DNA of 18,904 nt. It comes from Clostridium sp. CAG:221 (lineage in GTDB: Bacteria; Bacillota; Clostridia; Clostridiales; Clostridiaceae). A model generated the notes under the pieces. That model worked only from the letters and a program-made list of their open reading frames with translations. It was not told the DNA's origin and did no database searches. A program made the translations under genes and the position numbers. Where the stretch lies: contig FR883400.1 in assembly GCA_000435835.1 (NCBI GenBank), forward strand, positions 37,499 to 56,402. The letters are read 5' to 3'. This document shows, piece after piece, positions 15,545 through 18,904 of this stretch (position 1 is the first letter of the stretch; each line of letters begins with the position of its first letter).

Positions 15545-15728
15545 ATGCAACTTTGTCTTTTTCATCTTTTACAACAGCACCTAATTTTACTGAAACAATG
15601 GTATTTAATGTATTTATACTATTTGATAGTGAAGTAAGTTGCTTTCCTAGTCTAATCAATAGATAGGCTGTAATAGCTATTGGGAAGCCAGTACTGCCTA
15701 TTAATGATATAAGATCTAAATTTTCCAT
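15543..15728 (-). CDS. yvrJ: YvrJ family small membrane protein (UviB/BhlA-like size)
   Basis: This 61-residue protein has the YvrJ signature SLIGSTGFPIAITAYLLIRLGKQL: a short N-terminal helix, one membrane span (about 13-27) interrupted by GFP, then an amphipathic helix (LTSLSNSINTLNTIVSVKL) and a charged tail. YvrJ is found in Bacillus with the SigO-RsoA alternative sigma system, and in clostridia with DUF1659/DUF2922 genes. It resembles holin-like small proteins in topology, but no lytic role is shown. GGAGGTG lies 6 bases before ATG. It forms its own unit, with a CCATATATATT box only 4 bases upstream of the ribosome site. Confidence 0.88.
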   Translation of the reverse strand: MENLDLISLIGSTGFPIAITAYLLIRLGKQLTSLSNSINTLNTIVSVKLGAVVKDEKDKVA

Positions 15729-15743
15729 GATATCACCTCCAAA

Positions 15744-15758
15744 TAATATATATGGTTT
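15744..15758 (-). promoter_or_regulatory. CCATATATATT box, copy 2 (YvrJ)
   Basis: The minus strand reads AAACCATATATATTA, immediately followed by TTTGGAGG. If it is a -10-like element, CCATAT would have to be the core so that the transcript still contains the ribosome site. Confidence 0.65.
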
Positions 15759-15793
15759 TGAAGCATGGAGTTAAAGGCTATTTATTTATAAAA

Positions 15794-15825
15794 AATAAAT
15801 CAGTAAGTTTTCATACTGATTTATT
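15794..15825 (-). terminator. Terminator of the ribbon-helix-helix gene
   Basis: Perfect 12-base arms AATAAATCAGTA / TACTGATTTATT with an 8-base loop; on the minus strand a TTTTTTATAAA run follows. The stop codon at 15821 is inside the stem. Confidence 0.85.
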
Positions 15826-16249
15826 CGTTATCAAAGAGACAATGGAAGTAATGATTGATTGCCATATCTACTATAGAGCTTATATAAATTATATCTGGAT
15901 GCATGGCTTTGATTTGTTCTAGCTTCTTTAGGGTTGAGAATCTTAGCATATAGCATCTTTTATATTCTAGCTTTTCTCCATCTATTGGAGGGGTAAGTCC
16001 ATTTACTATTGATAGTTTTCTCATATCTAAAATATCTGTATTATTCTTTTTAGATTTTTGTTTTTCTACTTTAGATTTTTCTGTTGTATTTGGAGCAGTA
16101 TGTGCAAATTGCACTGGCTCATTTGTAAATGAAAAGCCTTCTACTAAGTTACCTTTTATTTCACCAGGTTCTTCAAAACCTATTTCCTCACATTCTTCTT
16201 CATAACATATGTCGCTTGGATCTATAATTAACCCTTTAGTTCTTCCCAC
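15821..16249 (-). CDS. Ribbon-helix-helix-like protein of the YvrJ cluster
   Basis: The protein has an acidic, probably disordered N-terminal half (CYEEECEEIGFEEPGE) and a lysine-rich linker (KSKVEKQKSKKNN). The C-terminal part, KRCYMLRFSTLKKLEQIKAM then IYISSIVDMAINHYF, has the strand-helix-helix pattern of an Arc/CopG ribbon-helix-helix DNA-binding domain. I prefer the GTG at 16249 (142 codons) with AAAGGGG 8 bases upstream. The in-frame ATG at 16267 has no ribosome site and would lie directly after the CCATATATATT box. It may regulate the cluster by binding DNA, but this is inference from a short motif. Confidence 0.65.
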   Translation of the reverse strand: MGRTKGLIIDPSDICYEEECEEIGFEEPGEIKGNLVEGFSFTNEPVQFAHTAPNTTEKSKVEKQKSKKNNTDILDMRKLSIVNGLTPPIDGEKLEYKRCYMLRFSTLKKLEQIKAMHPDIIYISSIVDMAINHYFHCLFDNE

Positions 16250-16270
16250 TAAAAACGCCCCTTTCATACT

Positions 16271-16285
16271 GAATATATATGGGAA
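16271..16285 (-). promoter_or_regulatory. CCATATATATT box, copy 3 (ribbon-helix-helix gene)
   Basis: The minus strand reads TTCCCATATATATTC. The core CCATATATATT is identical to copies 1 and 2, but the AAA before it is replaced. It lies 8 bases upstream of the AAAGGGG ribosome site. Confidence 0.55.
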
Positions 16286-16305
16286 TAGAAGAATGGTTAT
16301 ATGGA

Positions 16306-16343
16306 TATTCTTATATTTTCATATATAAAAGAATATAAGAATA
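16306..16343. promoter_or_regulatory. Inverted repeat with tandem AAGAATA units in the divergent region
   Basis: TATTCTTATATT (16306-16317) and AATATAAGAATA (16332-16343) are perfect 12-base arms around a 14-base loop. The right arm extends into three close AAGAATA copies (about 16329-16350). It sits between two divergently transcribed units that both carry the CCATATATATT box, so it could be a regulator site serving both. Confidence 0.5.
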
Positions 16344-16421
16344 AAAGAATATGCGGGAAACATCAGGGATTGTGAGGTTTATTAATAAAAAAGATCCTTT
16401 GAATTTGAATTATTAGTTTTT

Positions 16422-16437
16422 AAACCATATATCTTTA
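16422..16437 (+). promoter_or_regulatory. CCATATATATT-like box, copy 4 (plus strand)
   Basis: AAACCATATATCTTTA: the first 11 bases are identical to copies 1 and 2. It is placed ahead of the plus-strand gene at 16466, so the box keeps the same orientation relative to its gene as in the minus-strand units. Confidence 0.55.
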
Positions 16438-16465
16438 ATGAGAAAAGTTTAAGGGGTGTGGTATT

Positions 16466-16702
16466 ATGATATCTAATAGAATTAAAATTACTGAAGAGGG
16501 AGAACTTTATGACAGATTAGAGATTGCTTTAGCAATTAGAAATTCAACATATAATGATGAGCTTAAGTGTTCACTTATGGACCAAAATATAATTAAGAAC
16601 TGTGAGACCTGTAGCTTAAAGTTTATTTGTGATGGCATTGATGGGCTAGCAGATGATTATATAAAAAAGACAACTAAGGTTGTTAGTAGCTTTACACTAT
16701 AA
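16466..16702 (+). CDS. 78-residue cysteine-containing protein of the YvrJ cluster
   Basis: This small soluble protein has a helical N-terminus (LYDRLEIALAIRN) and four cysteines at 35, 46, 49 and 55, the last three as CETCSLKFIC. The spacing CxxC-x5-C could bind zinc or iron. AAGGGGTG lies about 9 bases before ATG. It is divergent from the ribbon-helix-helix gene and shares the CCATATATATT box, so it is likely part of the same regulon. I do not recognise the family. Confidence 0.7.
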   Translation: MISNRIKITEEGELYDRLEIALAIRNSTYNDELKCSLMDQNIIKNCETCSLKFICDGIDGLADDYIKKTTKVVSSFTL

Positions 16703-16746
16703 GCTTGAGAGGAATGTCACAATATAAATACTAGCTATGAAATTTC

Positions 16747-16778
16747 AGCTTAACAATAATTCAATTTTTGTTTAAGCT
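16747..16778. promoter_or_regulatory. Inverted repeat upstream of the Fic gene
   Basis: AGCTTAACAA and TTGTTTAAGCT are near-perfect arms around 11 bases. TATAAT at 16794-16799 lies 15 bases downstream, with only a weak -35 (TTTAAG, 16771-16776) inside the repeat. It may be an operator, or a weak terminator for the gene before it (no good T-run). Confidence 0.4.
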
Positions 16779-16840
16779 AGAATAATCTTGGTGTATAATA
16801 GTAAGAGAAAAATAATAAATATTTATTTGAGGTGTTGGCT

Positions 16841-17578
16841 ATGGATACATTTATTCCTAGATATAGATATAAATTTAAAGATGAATTACCACATGGAGAT
16901 AAAAGATATATTTTAACTTATGTTAAGCAGATGATTAGTGAGTTTGTTTATGATATGGGAAATTTGGAAAATAATCCATTTACTTTTCCAGAGGTACAAA
17001 CATTACTTGATGGCATTACTGTTGGTGGCCATAAGTTAAGTGATCAAAATCAAATACTAAATATAAAGTCATCATGGGATTATGTTGTTAATTTGAGTAG
17101 AACAAATTCTTTAGAGTTAAACAAAGAAGTTATTTGTGATATTCATAGTAAAGTTGCTAAAGATGAGGCATTAATAGTAGGTGACTTTAGAAAGGGTAAC
17201 ATTGGAATTGCAGGTACTGTTGAATATAAGTGTATTAATTATGAGGATTTAGAGGAAGTATTTAAAGCTGATATAGATAAAATAAATTCTATAGATAATT
17301 TACTTGAAAAAGCTATTATACTTAATCTATGGCTATCTTACTGTCAGTTCTTTTATGATGGAAATAAGAGAACAGCTAGACTTTCATCAAACCTTATCCT
17401 GTTATCAAATGATATAGGAGTACTTTCTATACCAGCTAGATATAAGGTTGAGTATAATAAATTAATGCTAGATTTTTATGAAACTTTAGAAGCTGATGAA
17501 GTAATAAAGTTTATATTAGAAAAATGTATAACATTTTTCGATGGATTTAACTATAAAAAATATAATGAATTAATCTAA
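16841..17578 (+). CDS. Fic-domain protein with degenerate active-site motif
   Basis: This 245-residue protein starts at the ATG at 16841, with GAGGTG 6 bases upstream. The N-terminal alpha-helix region holds EFVYDMGNLENNPFTFPEV...GITVGGH (34-64), which matches the segment that carries the inhibitory (S/T)xxxE(G/N) motif in self-inhibited Fic proteins. Glu43 and Asn44 are kept, but the Ser/Thr is Met. The flap strand GDFRKGNIGIAG (114-125) is present. The Fic motif, normally HPFxDGNGRTGR, reads QFFYDGNKRTAR (169-180): the catalytic His is Gln and the Pro is Phe, while the anion-binding DGN and both Arg remain. Fic enzymes usually AMPylate proteins; without His this one may be inactive, a binding protein, or use other chemistry. 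It ends at its own terminator. Confidence 0.88.
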   Translation: MDTFIPRYRYKFKDELPHGDKRYILTYVKQMISEFVYDMGNLENNPFTFPEVQTLLDGITVGGHKLSDQNQILNIKSSWDYVVNLSRTNSLELNKEVICDIHSKVAKDEALIVGDFRKGNIGIAGTVEYKCINYEDLEEVFKADIDKINSIDNLLEKAIILNLWLSYCQFFYDGNKRTARLSSNLILLSNDIGVLSIPARYKVEYNKLMLDFYETLEADEVIKFILEKCITFFDGFNYKKYNELI

Positions 17579-17584
17579 GGTGTT

Positions 17585-17637
17585 AAAAATAAATCCTCTC
17601 ATATGCAGTTAAGCTGCAAAAGAGAGGATTTATTTTT
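17585..17637 (+). terminator. Long terminator after the Fic gene
   Basis: Perfect 16-base arms AAAAATAAATCCTCTC / GAGAGGATTTATTTTT enclose an inner GCAG/CTGC stem. The A-rich left and T-rich right ends allow action in both directions. Confidence 0.9.
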
Positions 17638-17826
17638 AAAAAGGAAACCTTAATCCTTAATTCATTTATCTCTAATCCAGAAACCATTCTCATACTTTTA
17701 CCTATATTCAATATTGCAAATTAAATTTTTCTATACATAGATAAACAAATTAATTATTAAGATTTGAATTTATAGCCTGCGGCAGCTAAGGAAATCTTGA
17801 TTACATCAAAATAGTTTAATATAAAA

Positions 17827-17873
17827 GGGCTCTGCCCTTAAACCCGGCTCATAATCTATATATGTTAATTCTA
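17827..17873. repeat. GGGC...GCCC / TAATCTAT module, copy 1
   Basis: A small GGGC-tct-GCCC hairpin is followed by TTAAACCCGG and the conserved 22-base block at 17852-17873 (21 of 22 identical to copy 2 at 18640-18661). Confidence 0.65.
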
Positions 17874-17876
17874 TTT

Positions 17877-17959
17877 AATAAAACCATTGCATCATAATGC
17901 TAAAAGCTACCGTTCCTTTCACTCACTATGCTTTTAAATTCTGATGCATTAGTTTTATT
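17877..17959. repeat. Long imperfect hairpin
   Basis: A left arm of about 30 bases (from AATAAAACCATTGCATCA) pairs with a right arm (to TGATGCATTAGTTTTATT) with about five mismatched positions. The loop is about 22 bases (roughly TACCGTTCCTTTCACTCACTA minus edges). The right arm overlaps the end of the 49-codon ORF on the minus strand. Confidence 0.6.
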
Positions 17960-18075
17960 ATATACTCAATTAAACTTTTCTTTTTCGTATCATCCATTGG
18001 CTCCATAAAGATTACATTACATGAAATAAGATTTTTTGTAGATATTCCTCTTAAGAAGTAAAAATCATATTTCAT
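17926..18075 (-). CDS. 49-codon ORF of doubtful status
   Basis: The minus-strand frame starts MKYDFYFLRGISTKNLISCN and ends IIKLMHQNLKA. Its mixed composition, including CNVIFMEPMDDTKKK, looks protein-like rather than random low-complexity. There is no good ribosome site (CCTGGA directly before ATG), and a stop lies four codons upstream. Its 3' end forms half of the long hairpin at 17877-17959. It could be a small gene with a hairpin terminator, or a remnant of a larger one. No family is recognised. Confidence 0.25.
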   Translation of the reverse strand: MKYDFYFLRGISTKNLISCNVIFMEPMDDTKKKSLIEYIIKLMHQNLKA

Positions 18076-18476
18076 TCCAGGTAATCCTTATTCCGCTTAA
18101 AAGGAAACCTTTAAAAAAATTCATTTATTATTATCTTGTAATCTAATCTTTATTTTATTTCATAAAAATCTATTTAACTATTTATTATCACTGAAGGTAT
18201 AAAAGAATTTTTTTTAAGCTCTAAATTATAGTCCTACGGACAGTAGCAGTCCACTTTTTCAAAGTTGACAGAGTAGAAGTTTGGCTTACGCCAAACCACT
18301 AAAACAAAAGTGCTAATGCACCTTTTATATTTATAATAATATTTTGTTTTGCTTCATTTTTAATTATTATTTTTATTGATTATGTTAGTAACTATTATTT
18401 AAAAGTGTTATTTCTAATATTACTCTTATTATTGAAGCTACTAGTATACTGAAAATTGATACTTTTGGGCCCTTAT

Positions 18477-18562
18477 CCACCACCCGAAATAGTACAGGAT
18501 ATTACCTTTACTATCTTAGGTAATAGGATTAATCTAGTCCTATTTAGGGTACCCGGTGGGGG
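18477..18562. ncRNA. Possible structured RNA or large hairpin
   Basis: Three nested pairings occur: CCACC (18477-18481) with GGTGG (18555-18559), AAATAG (18487-18492) with CTATTT (18540-18545), and ATTACCT (18501-18507) with AGGTAAT (18518-18524) around a 10-base loop. Internal loops separate them. It is more GC-rich than its surroundings. No known RNA family is recognised and the coding strand is unknown. Confidence 0.3.
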
Positions 18563-18614
18563 CTATTATTTAATCTGAAACCTTCCTTTTTAGGAAGCTC
18601 TAAATAAATATAAT

Positions 18615-18661
18615 GGGGCCTGCCCCAAACCCTGACTCCTAATCTATTTATGTTAATTCTA
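18615..18661. repeat. GGGG...CCCC / TAATCTAT module, copy 2
   Basis: GGGG-cctg-CCCC hairpin, then AAACCCTGACTCC and the conserved block at 18640-18661. It is the second copy of the module at 17827-17873, in the same orientation, 788 bases away. Confidence 0.65.
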
Positions 18662-18904
18662 ACTATTTTTAATCACGAAACTGCGCCCCTTTGGACAGGT
18701 AAAAAAATCTTACTACTTAAATGCCTTTTGGGTACAGGTTGCCTAACTAGTACGCCAAAAGTCATTTACTCCGCAATCTTTTTTTACTAGCCTAAGGAGG
18801 AGCTTTTACTTTTCTTTAGCAGTCCACTTACCGCTACGCTCACATGGACAGAGTGGAAATAATTTTTATTAATGTCAAGACTATTTTGAACAATTGTGCC
18901 AATA

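Larger units (their letters stand above)
17638..18904. repeat. Non-coding mosaic of short repeated, mostly palindromic modules
   Basis: No gene longer than about 50 codons is supported in these 1.27 kb. Several short modules occur twice. AAAAGGAAACCTT, then AATTCATTTAT, lies at 17639-17669 and 18100-18129. GGGC-tct-GCCC or GGGG-cct-GCCCC, then TAATCTAT(A/T)TATG and TTAATTCTA, lies at 17827-17873 and 18615-18661. TAGCAGTCCACTT...GACAGAGT(A/G)GAA lies at 18244-18278 and 18817-18858. AAGCTCTAAAT lies near 18216 and 18594. Small hairpins are frequent, such as GTTTGGC-ttac-GCCAAAC at 18279-18296 and GTCC-tac-GGAC near 18231. Clostridial intergenic DNA often holds such elements; their function is unknown. 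Confidence 0.6.

Noticed and set aside
15030..15637. Plus-strand ORFs across the DUF2922/DUF1659/YvrJ genes
   Set aside because: The minus-strand genes match known families and have strong ribosome sites; the plus-strand frames have neither.
16306..16350. CRISPR-like or iteron array
   Set aside because: The AAGAATA units are too short and without spacers; better described as an inverted repeat with local tandem copies.
18535..18562. T-box riboswitch antiterminator
   Set aside because: TTTAGGGTACCCGGTGG only partly resembles AGGGTGGNACCGCG, and there is no downstream tRNA-synthetase or amino-acid gene in the window.

Overview
The window is very AT-rich DNA with strong GGAGG ribosome sites, TTGACA/TATAAT promoters and clostridial phage gene families. 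It most likely comes from a Clostridium or close relative. I see no rRNA, tRNA or CRISPR array. It is an accessory region built of several layers.

Bases 1 to about 4222 are the early/regulatory part of a phage or phage-like element. They hold two tiny hydrophobic peptides behind a promoter with a perfect palindromic operator, a small lysine/glutamate-rich phage protein, a small HTH protein divergent from a winged-helix replication protein, several small ORFs, a Cro/CI-like XRE regulator divergent from a D12-class adenine-N6 DNA methyltransferase, and a closing terminator. The element appears to end inside a host gene for an FAD-dependent oxidoreductase. Only a middle piece of that gene is left (about 4226-4993), with no start and no end.

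The other side of that piece abuts a large serine integrase (5032-6669, minus strand), so a second element seems to have entered the same gene. Its immunity and replication block has collapsed. It holds an ImmA peptidase without its N-terminus, only the tail of a repressor, only the tail of a facing Cro-like protein, an antirepressor cut inside its ORF6C domain, and an HUH rolling-circle Rep joined directly to that cut. Next comes an intact 1922-codon gene for a Cap4-like nuclease fused to a STAND NTPase and a long helical-repeat sensor. This is the architecture of Avs-type anti-phage proteins and is the main system of the window.

From 14907 to 16702 there is a compact cluster: DUF2922, DUF1659, YvrJ, a ribbon-helix-helix protein (all minus strand) and a cysteine-containing small protein (plus strand). 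Each transcription unit has its own terminator and is preceded by a repeated AAACCATATATATTA-like box, which suggests one dedicated regulator or sigma factor. A Fic-domain protein whose catalytic histidine is replaced by glutamine follows (16841-17578).

The last 1.3 kb has no convincing gene. It is a mosaic of short repeated, mostly palindromic modules with one possible structured RNA and one 49-codon ORF of doubtful status.
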